A stretch of DNA of 64,000 bases from Enterococcus sp. (GTDB lineage Bacteria > Bacillota > Bacilli > Lactobacillales > Enterococcaceae): NCBI RefSeq assembly GCF_022711995.1, contig NZ_JALAHI010000110.1:1-64000 (forward strand). Direction: 5' to 3'. Of this stretch, positions 36,030 through 44,898 are shown in pieces (the stretch's first letter is position 1; each line of letters opens with the position of its first letter). The notes below the pieces were generated by a model. It did not search any database. It was given only the letters and a program-made list of their open reading frames with translations, and had not been told where the DNA came from. A program made the position numbers and the translations under genes.

Positions 36030-36088
36030 TATGATGCTCCTTTGGATTTAACTTATGTGATAACTATCGTCTATACGGTATCATATTT

Positions 36089-36117
36089 TTGTTTAAAAAT
36101 GAAAAAAATTCTATTAG
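36089..36117 (+). promoter_or_regulatory. Possible mvaE promoter
   Basis: -35 TTGTTT (36089-36094), 17-bp spacer, -10 TATTAG (36112-36117). Weak hexamers but right spacing, upstream of the leader hairpin and mvaE. Confidence 0.35.
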
Positions 36118-36133
36118 AATTTAAACTTTATTT

Positions 36134-36182
36134 AAGAATAGCGCCATGAAGCCGTCTGGAAACTCTTGGGGTATTCTTTTTT
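36134..36182 (+). terminator. Terminator-like hairpin in the mvaE leader
   Basis: AAGAATA (36134-36140) pairs with TATTCTT (36172-36178), extended inward by GCC/GGG and CCATGAAG/CTCTTGG pairs, followed by six T. It stands between the likely mvaE promoter and its ribosome site, so it could attenuate mvaE. No alternative partner was found. Confidence 0.45.
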
Positions 36183-36217
36183 GCGAGAAATAATGATATA
36201 TTTCTGTTGGAGGTGGC

Positions 36218-38677
36218 ATGGTGGAAGAAGTTGTTATTATTGATGCACGAAGAACCCCCATCGGCAAATACCATGGGTCATTGAAGAAATTTTCAGCGGT
36301 GGCTTTAGGCACGGCTGTAGCAAAAGATATTTTTGAACGAAATCAAGAGATCAAAGAAGGGATCGCTCAAGTCATCATCGGTAATGTCTTACAAGCCGGC
36401 AATGGGCAAAATCCTGCTCGACAAGTAGCACTGCAAAGTGGATTGCCTGTAGATATTCCGGCATCAACCATCAATGAAGTGTGCGGGTCTGGATTGAAAG
36501 CTATTTTAATGGGAATGGAACAAATCCAGCTGGGCAAAGCACAAGTGATCTTAGCTGGCGGAATTGAGAGTATGACAAACGCTCCGTCCCTCAGTCACTA
36601 TAATAAAGCGGAAGATTCTTATAGTGTTCCCGTCTCAAGTATGACATTGGATGGATTGACCGATGCCTTTAGCAGTAAACCAATGGGGTTGACAGCGGAA
36701 AACGTTGCGCAACGCTACGGCATCTCACGAGAGGCTCAGGACCAGTTTGCCTATCAGTCACAAATGAAGGCTGCTAAAGCGCAAGCAGAGAATAAATTTG
36801 CGCAAGAGATCGTTCCTCTTGTTGGTGAAACAGAAACGATCACCGCAGATGAAGGAATCCGCAGTCAAACCACACTGGAAAAATTGGCTTCCTTGAAACC
36901 GGTTTTTAAGGCGGATGGAACAGTCACTGCTGGAAATGCTTCGACAATCAATGATGGGGCCGCAATGGTGCTGTTAGCTTCAAAAGCTTATTGTGAAGCC
37001 AATGAGATTCCTTATTTAGCAACGATCAAAGAGATTGTGGAAGTCGGAATCGACCCAGAGATCATGGGGATTTCCCCAATCAAGGCGATCCGTACATTGA
37101 TTCAAAGCCAAGAGCTCTCACTGGAAGAAATCGATGTGTTTGAGATCAATGAAGCCTTTGCTGCTTCTTCGATCGTGGTGGAATCTGAATTGGGACTGGA
37201 TCCAGCGAAAGTCAATCGCTATGGCGGCGGAATTTCATTGGGGCATGCCATAGGCGCAACGGGGGCTCGCTTGGTGACTTCTTTGGTCTATCAAATGCAG
37301 GACATCCAAGCTCACTATGGGGTTGCTTCTCTGTGTGTTGGCGGCGGTCTAGGTCTGGCAATGTTGTTGGAACGCTCAACCAGTGAAAAAACACAGCCGA
37401 CAGGCAAAAAATTTTATGAACTGACTCCAGCGGAGCGGTTGCAACAGCTTGAGGAGCAGCAGCGGATCTCTAGTGAAACCAAACAAGAGCTGGCACAAAT
37501 GATGTTAGCTGCAGATACAGCCAATCATTTGATTGAGAATCAAATCAGCGAGATCGAGCTGCCAATGGGGGTGGGGATGAACCTCCATGTGAACGGCAAA
37601 GAATATATCGTGCCAATGGCTACGGAGGAACCTTCGGTGATTGCTGCCATGAGTAATGGAGCCAAAATGGCTGGGGAAGTCCGTGCCTTCAGCAAGGAAC
37701 GACTGCTGCGGGGCCAGATTGTTTTTGCTGCCAAAGATCCAGCGGAAATTGAACAGCGGATCATGGCAAATCAAGCATTGATTTTTGAGCGGGCAGAACA
37801 AAGCTACCCGTCAATCGTGAAGCGAGAAGGTGGCTTACGGCGAATCGCATTGCGGCATTTTCCACTAGATGATTTATCAGATTCAGCAACGGAGCAGGTA
37901 CCATTTTTATCGGTGGATCTTTTTGTTGATGTGAAAGATGCAATGGGTGCGAATATCATCAATGCCATCTTAGAAGGTGTTGCGGCACTTTTCAGAGAAT
38001 GGTTTCCTGATGAAGAAATCTTATTTAGTATTTTAAGTAACCTTGCTACAGAATCATTGGTGACAGCAGTTTGTGAAGTACCTTTTTCCGCGTTGAGCAA
38101 ACAAGATGGCGCCGCAGTAGCACATAAAATTGCCCAAGCGTCTTTATTTGCGAAAACAGATCCTTACCGAGCTGTTACCCATAATAAGGGAATTATGAAC
38201 GGTGTCGAAGCCGTGATGCTGGCTACAGGAAATGATACCCGGGCAGTTTCGGCGGCTTGTCATGGCTATGCTGCTCGCAACGGCAGCTATCAAGGATTGA
38301 CGAACTGGACGATTCAAGAGGATCGCTTAGTAGGGGAAATCACATTGCCGTTAGCGATCGCTACAGTAGGGGGCGCTACGAAAGTTCTACCAAAAGCGCA
38401 AGCAGCCTTGGAAATCAGCGATGCGGCCACTGCTGAAGAATTAGCGGCATTAGTTGCAAGTGTGGGATTGGTCCAAAATCTAGCGGCTTTGCGCGCTTTA
38501 GTTTCAGAAGGCATCCAAAAAGGCCATATGAGTATGCAAGCTCGTTCTTTAGCCATCGCTGTTGGCGCTGAAAAAGAAGAAATCGAACAAGTTGCTGAAA
38601 AATTGCGGCAAAATACCCCTATGAATCAGCAACAAGCCTTGCGATTTTTAGAAGAAATTCGCCAATCAGCACAATAG
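36218..38677 (+). CDS. mvaE: Acetyl-CoA acetyltransferase / HMG-CoA reductase fusion
   Basis: 819-aa bifunctional enzyme typical of enterococci. The N-terminal thiolase (about 1-390) has the active Cys89 in NEVCGSG, His in [10 protein letters not shown] and Cys in SLCVGGGLG. The C-terminal class II HMG-CoA reductase (about 400-819) has [26 protein letters not shown] and [12 protein letters not shown], plus the [16 protein letters not shown] segment. It performs the first and third steps of the mevalonate pathway. GGAGG is 4 bases before ATG 36218 and 7 before an adjacent in-frame GTG; the difference is one residue. Confidence 0.97.
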   Translation: MVEEVVIIDARRTPIGKYHGSLKKFSAVALGTAVAKDIFERNQEIKEGIAQVIIGNVLQAGNGQNPARQVALQSGLPVDIPASTINEVCGSGLKAILMGMEQIQLGKAQVILAGGIESMTNAPSLSHYNKAEDSYSVPVSSMTLDGLTDAFSSKPMGLTAENVAQRYGISREAQDQFAYQSQMKAAKAQAENKFAQEIVPLVGETETITADEGIRSQTTLEKLASLKPVFKADGTVTAGNASTINDGAAMVLLASKAYCEANEIPYLATIKEIVEVGIDPEIMGISPIKAIRTLIQSQELSLEEIDVFEINEAFAASSIVVESELGLDPAKVNRYGGGISLGHAIGATGARLVTSLVYQMQDIQAHYGVASLCVGGGLGLAMLLERSTSEKTQPTGKKFYELTPAERLQQLEEQQRISSETKQELAQMMLAADTANHLIENQISEIELPMGVGMNLHVNGKEYIVPMATEEPSVIAAMSNGAKMAGEVRAFSKERLLRGQIVFAAKDPAEIEQRIMANQALIFERAEQSYPSIVKREGGLRRIALRHFPLDDLSDSATEQVPFLSVDLFVDVKDAMGANIINAILEGVAALFREWFPDEEILFSILSNLATESLVTAVCEVPFSALSKQDGAAVAHKIAQASLFAKTDPYRAVTHNKGIMNGVEAVMLATGNDTRAVSAACHGYAARNGSYQGLTNWTIQEDRLVGEITLPLAIATVGGATKVLPKAQAALEISDAATAEELAALVASVGLVQNLAALRALVSEGIQKGHMSMQARSLAIAVGAEKEEIEQVAEKLRQNTPMNQQQALRFLEEIRQSAQ

Positions 38678-38734
38678 TTTGCGGTAATCAGCGCAAGTAC
38701 TATAAAAGAAATCCTACAAACAAGTCAACAAAGC

Positions 38735-38786
38735 AAATAGCCAAACCTTGCGAGAAAATGCTCTCGTAAAGTTTGGCTATTTTTTA
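38735..38786. terminator. Bidirectional terminator between mvaE and a hypothetical gene
   Basis: AAATAGCCAAAC pairs with GTTTGGCTATTT, extended by a CGAGA/TCTCG inner stem. There is a T run on the plus strand and an A-rich flank on the other side. It ends mvaE and the minus-strand gene at 38809. Confidence 0.8.
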
Positions 38787-38808
38787 CGTTTATTCAAACG
38801 CTAATCCA

Positions 38809-39516
38809 TTAACGTTCATTTAAAGGTGTATTGGCGTAGGCTTCGATCAGCGGAATGACTTCTAGTTTAAGTTTGTATTTACGAGCCAATGCTGATTCAA
38901 TGGTGAAGACACCGACTTCGGTCTCTGAGATTGTTGCTAACAAGCGTTGTTCCTTCGCTGTTTCTTCAAAAATCCGAACATCTTCGGTATTTTTTTCAAC
39001 AGAGAATTTAGGAAATGCAGTCATTTTTTCTTCAAATGACGCGAAAGCACTAGACTCAGACTTCGCTACAGCTTCTTTCACCGATTCCTTCGCTGGAGCT
39101 TCCTTTGGAGTTTCCTTTGTTTGAGCTTCCTTCGTCGAAGTTTCTGCGACTGGTTCTTCTTGAGTAGCAGTTTGCGTTTGGTTAACAGCTGGTGTTGCTG
39201 GCAACCAGTAAGCAGCGATTTCCTCGACCAGATTGTCGCTAAAACGATCCAGCAAGCCTTTTTCTAATTTTTGGATCCGTTTCACAACGATCTTGAAGTT
39301 TTCATCTAAAGGAACCGCGATTTTTTGTTCTTTGGTAGTCGCTGTTTGTAATTCAATCAACATTTCCTCGCGGTTTTTAGGATTGATATAAACGGTTGTT
39401 TCAAGACCATAATTTGCAGCTGTCTTGTGTTGGATCGCTGAGAATAATTGTTGACGGGCCATTTCATAAGATGGCCGAAATTGTTGTTTTAACTTGGCTA
39501 ATTGTTTCTTTTTCAT
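38809..39516 (-). CDS. Hypothetical protein with Lys/Glu/Thr/Ala-rich linker
   Basis: 235 aa, family not recognised. Residues 1-105 look globular, mixed alpha/beta, with a basic start (MKKKQLAKLKQQ). A low-complexity linker of about 50 residues follows (repeats of KE-A/T-P-K). The C-terminal segment of about 80 residues ends in IESALARKYKLKLEVIPLIEAY. No signal peptide or membrane helix, so it is probably cytoplasmic. A good ribosome site (GAGAGGAGAAG) precedes the ATG. The two-domain-plus-linker layout suggests a scaffold or binding protein, but no function can be assigned. Confidence 0.7.
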   Translation of the reverse strand: MKKKQLAKLKQQFRPSYEMARQQLFSAIQHKTAANYGLETTVYINPKNREEMLIELQTATTKEQKIAVPLDENFKIVVKRIQKLEKGLLDRFSDNLVEEIAAYWLPATPAVNQTQTATQEEPVAETSTKEAQTKETPKEAPAKESVKEAVAKSESSAFASFEEKMTAFPKFSVEKNTEDVRIFEETAKEQRLLATISETEVGVFTIESALARKYKLKLEVIPLIEAYANTPLNER

Positions 39517-39642
39517 ATTCTTCTCCTCTCAATCAATCTCGATTATAAGGAATAATTACGAAAATGAACAGGGGTTTTCATGAAAAAATGAGGAAATTCT
39601 TTTGATTATCAGAAAAAAAGAGTGCATAAAGCAAAAGAAAAG

Positions 39643-39722
39643 AAAAAATCTCCAAGAAACAGTCAGGGCTTCGCAGGATTTAGCGAAACCCAATCCTTGA
39701 GAAGGTGACTGCTTCTTAGAGA
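39643..39722 (-). terminator. Nested-hairpin terminator upstream of the 235-aa gene
   Basis: Minus strand: TCTCTAAGAAGCAGTCA (39722-39706) pairs with TGACTGTTTCTTGGAGA (39665-39649) with wobbles, enclosing GGGTTTCGC/GCGAAGCCC, then six T. It ends the aldo/keto reductase transcript. Confidence 0.75.
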
Positions 39723-39748
39723 AGAAACGTTTGCTTTTGAGAATCCAA

Positions 39749-40027
39749 CTAGCGTGGTTCTCTGACGAGTGCATCGATCTGCTGATACTTAGGCATAACG
39801 ATCAACAAATCCTCTGGACCATAAGCGACCAAACAATTTTCCCAGAGAAACAAACGTAAAGGAACCGTTGCTTTCTCTGCAAGCATGTGCTGATAGTCCG
39901 TCTGGCTCCATTGACGGGCGGGAAAATGCTGGATTTTGTCCGGATAAACCAGAAATACAAAATCAGGATCCAAGGCTCGTTTGACTGCAGGCGGCAGTTG
40001 GTCCAAGCGTGTCGCGTTTTTATCCAT
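39749..40027 (-). CDS. Small hypothetical protein, coupled to the aldo/keto reductase
   Basis: 92 aa, not recognised. The sequence MDKNATRLDQLPPAVKRALD, then FVFLVYPDKIQHFPARQW, looks like a compact cytoplasmic alpha/beta protein with many aromatic residues. The ATG overlaps the stop of the preceding reductase (TAATG), implying translational coupling, and a terminator follows 27 bases after its stop. The overlap argues that it is a real gene. Confidence 0.6.
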   Translation of the reverse strand: MDKNATRLDQLPPAVKRALDPDFVFLVYPDKIQHFPARQWSQTDYQHMLAEKATVPLRLFLWENCLVAYGPEDLLIVMPKYQQIDALVREPR

Positions 40028-40866
40028 TAGAATCCTGTGGTATCTGGATTGGTGGCTTTCCCAACAACACCATCCAATTGATCGATCCGTTCCATGTCTT
40101 CATCGGAAAGCTCAAAATCAAAGACCGCTAAGTTTTCTTCAATCCGGCTTGGAGTCACCGATTTTGGTAATGGCAAGAAACCATGTTGTAAAGACCAGCG
40201 AATCGCGATTTGAGCAATCGTTTTGCCGTATTTGTCTGAGAGTTCTTGCATTTCGGGAACATCAAAGATTTTTCCGGTACCTAAAGGACTATAAGCCTCT
40301 AATAAGACATTGTTTTCTTTGCAGTAAGCGACGACTTCATTTTGTAATTCGCCTGGTGCTAAGAAAATTTGATTGACCATCGGGAAAATAGTTGCTGTTT
40401 TTTTCAGTTCTTCGAAATGGTGAGGCAAGAAATTGCTGACGCCGATGGCTTTGATTTTACCAGCTTGATAAAGCTCTTCCATCGCGCGCCATGTTTCAGC
40501 GTTGGCGGACTGCCAATTGTCACGGAACTTCACTGGATTTGGCCAATGGATCAAGAAAAGATCGATATAATCCGTTTGCAGCTTTTTCAAAGATTCTTCA
40601 AAAGAAGAGAGGACTAGATCATACGAATGGTTTTCATTCCAGAGCTTGGTTGTCAAAAAGATTTCTTCTCTAGGAATGCCGCTTTCTTTGATGGCTTGTC
40701 CAACACTGTCTTCGTTTTTATAGCCTTGTGCCGTATCGATATGACGGTAACCAACTTCCAATGCTTTTTTGACAGCAGAAACAGCAACATCACCATTTGG
40801 CGTTTGCCACGTACCAAAGCCAAGTTCAGGAATCGTTACATTGTTCGATAAAGTATAACTGTTCAT
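40027..40866 (-). CDS. Aldo/keto reductase (2,5-diketo-D-gluconate reductase-like)
   Basis: 279-aa NADPH-dependent reductase with a TIM barrel. Motifs: LGFGTWQTPNGD, the catalytic tetrad in HIDTAQGYKNED (Asp, Tyr), LTTKLWNENH (Lys) and LFLIHWPNP (His), then IGVSNFLPHH and LPKSVTPSRIEEN for cofactor binding. Of two near ATG codons, 40866 has GGAGG at 7 bases, while 40872 would be 1 base away. It reduces aldehydes or ketones, with wide substrate range. Probably general detoxification. Confidence 0.92.
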   Translation of the reverse strand: MNSYTLSNNVTIPELGFGTWQTPNGDVAVSAVKKALEVGYRHIDTAQGYKNEDSVGQAIKESGIPREEIFLTTKLWNENHSYDLVLSSFEESLKKLQTDYIDLFLIHWPNPVKFRDNWQSANAETWRAMEELYQAGKIKAIGVSNFLPHHFEELKKTATIFPMVNQIFLAPGELQNEVVAYCKENNVLLEAYSPLGTGKIFDVPEMQELSDKYGKTIAQIAIRWSLQHGFLPLPKSVTPSRIEENLAVFDFELSDEDMERIDQLDGVVGKATNPDTTGF

Positions 40867-41013
40867 TTTCATTCCTCCATTTCTTTGATTTTAGTTTAGC
40901 AGAGAAGGGGGCTTTTTCCAATGGAAGATACTTCCCTGCGAAAAAAATACAAAAAAACTTGTGTTTTTCACCTATTTTTTTGTACACTTGAGAAATGGAT
41001 AAGGAGAGAGGAC

Positions 41014-42018
41014 ATGGATATCTATTTAAAGCGTGCAATCATGCACATCGTGGATCGTCAAACGGGGGACCCTGTTTATTCGCAAGTCGAACTGGATTTG
41101 ACAACGGAATACATCCGGGATTATTTAACGAAGAAGATTCAAAAATTAGCCACCCCACAAACGAAAACCGGGCGCCTGCTAGAAGATTCTGAAATGGCGC
41201 GACTTGTCAAACAAGCACCGGAATCTTTTGTTGAAAGCAGTGAAGGGATGCTTCGTCGCTGGTATGACGTCTATCAGCAAAGTGAAGATGCACCGAGCGC
41301 GGATGCCTTTATTGTCTTATACGAATTAGACACCAAACTGCAATTGGCCTTTTTGAAAGTCAACTATACTGATGGGTACACACACTTTATTGACAGCACC
41401 GAAACCGGTATTGCCAATAATCTGATTTTGCACCGGGCCCTTTTAGCGGGGAAAACGCAAAAAGCAGATGAAGGAATAACGATCGATATTGAACAGCTGA
41501 CTTATGAGCTGGTGGAGAAAAAATACACTTTCTCTGGCGAAAAGTATTTCTATTTTTCCACGAAAGTGATTGACTCTGAACCATTGCCTTCTCTTGAAGA
41601 GAATGTCAAAGTCATCAAAAAAGTGGCGGAAAAAATTGGTCAGAAATTTGAAACACCTTCCTATGATGTGATTGCCGATGTCAAAGAAGCAGTCTACGAT
41701 ACCATTGAAGAAAATGGCCAGCTGCATGTCGATGCCATTGCCCAAAAAGTGTTCAAAGACAATATTACCGCTCAAATGGCATTCCAAGAAGAAGTAGCTG
41801 AAAAAGGCTATATCGATCAAGCACCGATGTTGCGGGAAGTACGGGAAATCTCAGAAAAGAAATATGGCAAACAAAAGCTAAAACTTTCTAATGGGATTGA
41901 ATTGATCGTTCCATTGGATGTCTACCGAGATCCGAATTTGATCGAGTTTATCAATAACCCCGATGGCACTATCTCAGTGACCATCAAAAACGTAGAAGAG
42001 GTCATCAATCGTATATAA
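41014..42018 (+). CDS. Nucleoid-associated protein (YejK/NdpA family)
   Basis: 334 aa, PF04245. Starts MDIYLKRAIMHIVDRQTGDPVYSQVELDL, typical of Gram-positive members, and ends with a conserved SNGIELIVPLDVYRDPNLIEFINNPDGTISVTIKNV. It binds the nucleoid; its exact role is unclear. ATG 41014 follows AAGGAGAGAG; a 31-codon upstream extension crosses the promoter-like TTGTGT/TACACT at about 40960-40990 and is rejected. Confidence 0.88.
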   Translation: MDIYLKRAIMHIVDRQTGDPVYSQVELDLTTEYIRDYLTKKIQKLATPQTKTGRLLEDSEMARLVKQAPESFVESSEGMLRRWYDVYQQSEDAPSADAFIVLYELDTKLQLAFLKVNYTDGYTHFIDSTETGIANNLILHRALLAGKTQKADEGITIDIEQLTYELVEKKYTFSGEKYFYFSTKVIDSEPLPSLEENVKVIKKVAEKIGQKFETPSYDVIADVKEAVYDTIEENGQLHVDAIAQKVFKDNITAQMAFQEEVAEKGYIDQAPMLREVREISEKKYGKQKLKLSNGIELIVPLDVYRDPNLIEFINNPDGTISVTIKNVEEVINRI

Positions 42019-42020
42019 AA

Positions 42021-42115
42021 ATAGCTGCCGTGCTTATTGGAGTGACCTCCAGAAGTTAGATTTTTGGTCTAACTTTTTGGAGGCACTACAGTTTTTAGCA
42101 ATCGGCAGCTTTTTT
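42021..42115. terminator. Bidirectional nested-hairpin terminator
   Basis: Outer AGCTGCCG (42023-42030) with CGGCAGCT (42103-42110). Inner AGTG/CACT and CCTCCAGAAGTTAGA/TCTAACTTTTTGGAGG (one unpaired base). T run to the right and A run to the left. Convergent genes share it. Confidence 0.8.
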
Positions 42116-42473
42116 ATTGATGGTCAAGTTGTTCCAAAGCAGGTTTGGGGACATCGTCTTGGGAAACCTCTTCCCAACTGATAACCCCTTTACGAGGATT
42201 GACTAACAACTTTAAGTAGGCGCCTTCTCGTAGGGGCTTGGAGCGGTTTTCATTCATTTCAACGACTTTCTTTTCACCGGATTCATTATAAGCGGTTTGT
42301 TTGTACTGATAGATATCTTGAACCACACCATCACTGGCAATAGATGTGGAATGAGTACCGCTCGTGGTAATTTCGGTATAGTAAGCCGTGCCGCCATAGT
42401 AATAGCGATAGGAAAAGAAACAACCGCCTAGAAAGATACCGAAGACGATCAAACTTGCGATGATTTTTTTCAT
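42114..42473 (-). CDS. YxeA family secreted or lipid-anchored protein
   Basis: 119 aa, DUF1093/YxeA family by pattern (N-terminal membrane segment, YYTEI, YKQTAYNESGEKK and GAYLKL strands). A single N-terminal hydrophobic stretch contains FLGGC, which could be a weak lipobox or part of a plain signal anchor. The mature part is a small OB-like beta fold. Function unknown; some members are stress-induced. Monocistronic, convergent to the nucleoid protein gene. Confidence 0.75.
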   Translation of the reverse strand: MKKIIASLIVFGIFLGGCFFSYRYYYGGTAYYTEITTSGTHSTSIASDGVVQDIYQYKQTAYNESGEKKVVEMNENRSKPLREGAYLKLLVNPRKGVISWEEVSQDDVPKPALEQLDHQ

Positions 42474-42597
42474 TCGTGTTCACCTCACATCTATTATTCT
42501 ATAAAAAGCGAGACCCGTCCATTTTTTTATTAAAATCAAAGCAAAACTTAGAATCTTTGTAAAAAAAACTGGGGCAAAAAACGGGAAGGCGTTCTTC

Positions 42598-42625
42598 TTG
42601 ACTTTGACTAAATTTGACCTATAAT
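42598..42625 (+). promoter_or_regulatory. tuf promoter P1
   Basis: -35 TTGACT (42598-42603), 16-bp spacer, consensus -10 TATAAT (42620-42625). Strong promoter 124 bases before tuf. Confidence 0.7.
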
Positions 42626-42668
42626 AGAAATAGATTTAAGCTTACAAAAAATAAGTAAGGAAGAATTT

Positions 42669-42696
42669 TTTACTTTTGTAAGGAAAAGTCTATAAT
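42669..42696 (+). promoter_or_regulatory. tuf promoter P2
   Basis: -35 TTTACT (42669-42674), 16-bp spacer, -10 TATAAT (42691-42696), giving tandem promoters as expected for a highly expressed gene. A small GCCG/CGGC hairpin lies in the leader. Confidence 0.6.
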
Positions 42697-42748
42697 TGAT
42701 AGTAGGGCCGAAGAACGGCGCTACATCTCATTTAGGAGGGAAATTATT

Positions 42749-43936
42749 ATGGCAAAACAACATTATGATCGTAGTAAACCACATGTAAACATTGGTACGA
42801 TTGGACACGTGGACCATGGGAAAACGACACTGACTGCTGCCATTACGACAGTTCTTGGTAAAAAAGGACTCGCTAATCCGCAAGATTACGCAAGTATTGA
42901 TGCGGCTCCTGAAGAACGGGAACGTGGTATCACCATCAATACCGCTCACGTTGAATATGAAACAGAAAAACGCCACTATGCCCACATTGATGCTCCAGGA
43001 CACGCGGATTATGTTAAAAATATGATTACCGGTGCTGCCCAAATGGATGGGGCGATTTTAGTTGTCTCTGCAACAGATGGACCAATGCCGCAAACCCGTG
43101 AACACATTTTGCTTTCACGGCAAGTGGGTGTAAAATATCTGATTGTTTTCTTGAACAAGATTGATTTAGTCGATGATGAAGAATTGATCGACTTAGTTGA
43201 AATGGAAGTAAGAGAACTGCTATCTGAATATGATTTTCCTGGCGATGACATTCCTGTTATCAAAGGTTCTGCATTAAAAGCATTGGAAGGAGATCCTGAT
43301 GCTGAAGCGGCCATTATGGAATTGATGGATACGGTAGACAGCTACATTCCAACACCTGAACGTGACACAGACAAACCTTTGCTTTTGCCAATTGAAGATG
43401 TCTTTTCAATTACTGGACGGGGAACGGTTGCTTCTGGACGGATCGATCGGGGAACAGTTCGTGTAGGGGATGAAGTGGAGATCATTGGGATCAAACCTGA
43501 AACCCAAAAGGCTGTGGTGACCGGTGTCGAAATGTTCCGTAAGACGATGGACTTTGGGGAAGCTGGCGACAACGTCGGTGTCTTGTTACGTGGGATCACT
43601 CGGGATGAAATCGAACGAGGACAAGTATTGGCTAAACCAGGTTCGATCACACCTCATACAAAATTCCAAGCTGAAGTTTATGTTCTTACCAAAGAAGAAG
43701 GTGGCCGTCACACGCCATTCTTCAACAACTACCGTCCACAATTTTATTTCCGTACAACGGATGTGACCGGGAATATTACATTGCCTGAAGGAACGGAAAT
43801 GGTGATGCCTGGCGATAACGTGACGATCGATGTCGAATTGATCCATCCAATCGCTGTAGAAAACGGTACGACATTCTCCATTCGTGAAGGCGGTCGGACA
43901 GTTGGTTCAGGTATCGTAACGGAAATCGAGAAATAA
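42749..43936 (+). CDS. tuf: Translation elongation factor Tu (solitary copy)
   Basis: 395-aa GTPase that brings aminoacyl-tRNA to the ribosome. G motifs are [14 protein letters not shown] and NKIDL; then come PRDTDKP-like [24 protein letters not shown], and GGRHTPFF at the C-terminal domain. It stands alone with its own promoters and terminator rather than after fusA in the str operon, so it is likely the second enterococcal copy (tufB). RIDRGTVRV and the SGIVTEIEK end look streptococcus-like. Many Enterococcus species, including E. gallinarum, are reported to carry two tuf genes, one probably acquired. Confidence 0.96.
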   Translation: MAKQHYDRSKPHVNIGTIGHVDHGKTTLTAAITTVLGKKGLANPQDYASIDAAPEERERGITINTAHVEYETEKRHYAHIDAPGHADYVKNMITGAAQMDGAILVVSATDGPMPQTREHILLSRQVGVKYLIVFLNKIDLVDDEELIDLVEMEVRELLSEYDFPGDDIPVIKGSALKALEGDPDAEAAIMELMDTVDSYIPTPERDTDKPLLLPIEDVFSITGRGTVASGRIDRGTVRVGDEVEIIGIKPETQKAVVTGVEMFRKTMDFGEAGDNVGVLLRGITRDEIERGQVLAKPGSITPHTKFQAEVYVLTKEEGGRHTPFFNNYRPQFYFRTTDVTGNITLPEGTEMVMPGDNVTIDVELIHPIAVENGTTFSIREGGRTVGSGIVTEIEK

Positions 43937-43946
43937 ATCAGCATGA

Positions 43947-43999
43947 GAATGAAGCAGTGACTGAATCCTTTTTGGAATCAGCGCTGTTTCATTTTTTTT
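43947..43999 (+). terminator. tuf terminator
   Basis: AATGAAGCAG pairs with CTGTTTCATT and inner CTGAATCC with GGAATCAG, followed by eight T. Confidence 0.85.
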
Positions 44000-44110
44000 A
44001 AACTTATTTGTGATTTTATTAAGGATTTCAGCGAAAGGAAAACAATTCTAGTCAGGGAAAAAGTTTCATAGTAGGATAGGAACTGATACTAAAAAGATAG
44101 GATGTTTTTC

Positions 44111-44740
44111 ATGAGAAAACTGCGACGATTTTTTGTTTTTATAGTAAAAATAGCTGGTATTCTGTTGCTTTTCGGGGGGCTGTTTTTGGGCTATAAAAAT
44201 TACAAAGCTTTACAGAAAGTTTATTCTTATGAAGAAACCATCGCTCAGCAAACAGAAAAATATGACATCAGCGACTATCAGGAACTAGTGATGAGCATTA
44301 TGCTGACTGAATCAAAAGGGCAAGGAAACGACCCCATGCAAAGTTCAGAAAGTGCCTATGGGCAACAGAATCAATTTGAACATGCGCAAGACAGTATCGA
44401 TCAAGGGGTGGCTTATCTGGCGGAACTGATCAAAAAATCTGCTGATATGAACTGTGATCTGTGGACCGCTGTACAAGCTTACAATTTTGGAACGGACTAT
44501 ATTGATTTTGTAGCCAAGAATGGTGGCGAAAATACCCTTGAGTTGGCCGAGTCCTACTCCAAAGAAGTGCTTTCTCCCATGTTAGGGAATAAGAATGAGC
44601 AAACCTATCGTTATTGGGGCTGGCAGTCAATTACTTATAACGGCGGTTATTTGTATCATAACGGGGGCAATTTATTCTATGCAGATGTAGTGAAATACAA
44701 TCAGTGGAAGATAAAAATTGGCAGTATGTTATTTTCTTGA
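44111..44740 (+). CDS. Lysozyme-like cell-wall hydrolase (membrane anchored)
   Basis: 209 aa. A basic N-terminus and one transmembrane anchor (about 8-30) precede a Lysozyme_like (PF13702) transglycosylase domain. Catalytic Glu is in MLTESKGQGNDPMQSSES, and WTAVQAYNFGTDY and YNGGYLYHNGGNLFYADVVKY follow. It should cut glycan strands of peptidoglycan from the outer face of the membrane. ATG 44111 is 8 bases after AGATAGGA; an earlier in-frame ATG at 44102 lies inside that site. Monocistronic before the dnaG promoter. Confidence 0.88.
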   Translation: MRKLRRFFVFIVKIAGILLLFGGLFLGYKNYKALQKVYSYEETIAQQTEKYDISDYQELVMSIMLTESKGQGNDPMQSSESAYGQQNQFEHAQDSIDQGVAYLAELIKKSADMNCDLWTAVQAYNFGTDYIDFVAKNGGENTLELAESYSKEVLSPMLGNKNEQTYRYWGWQSITYNGGYLYHNGGNLFYADVVKYNQWKIKIGSMLFS

Positions 44741-44769
44741 AACTCTCTGAAATCTAATAAGTAAAACAC

Positions 44770-44797
44770 TTGAAAAATCAATAAAATATGATAGAAT
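44770..44797 (+). promoter_or_regulatory. Promoter before dnaG
   Basis: -35 TTGAAA (44770-44775), 16-bp spacer, -10 TAGAAT (44792-44797). It is followed, before dnaG, by a terminator hairpin. Confidence 0.5.
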
Positions 44798-44825
44798 CAA
44801 TATGAGTGATTCTGTCTAATTATTC

Positions 44826-44856
44826 ATCGCACTGATTTTGATTGGTGCGATTTTTT
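44826..44856 (+). terminator. Terminator hairpin in the dnaG leader
   Basis: ATCGCAC (44826-44832) pairs with GTGCGAT (44845-44851), 12-nt loop, six T. It may end the lysozyme gene transcript. Because it lies after the likely dnaG promoter it could also attenuate dnaG-rpoD. Confidence 0.7.
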
Positions 44857-44898
44857 ACCTAATGAATACGGAAATACTTACCGAATGGAGGTGAGTGG

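Noticed and set aside
41443-41820. 125-codon minus-strand frame inside the nucleoid-associated protein gene
   Set aside because: Shadow of a well-supported gene; Phe/Ile-rich low-quality protein.
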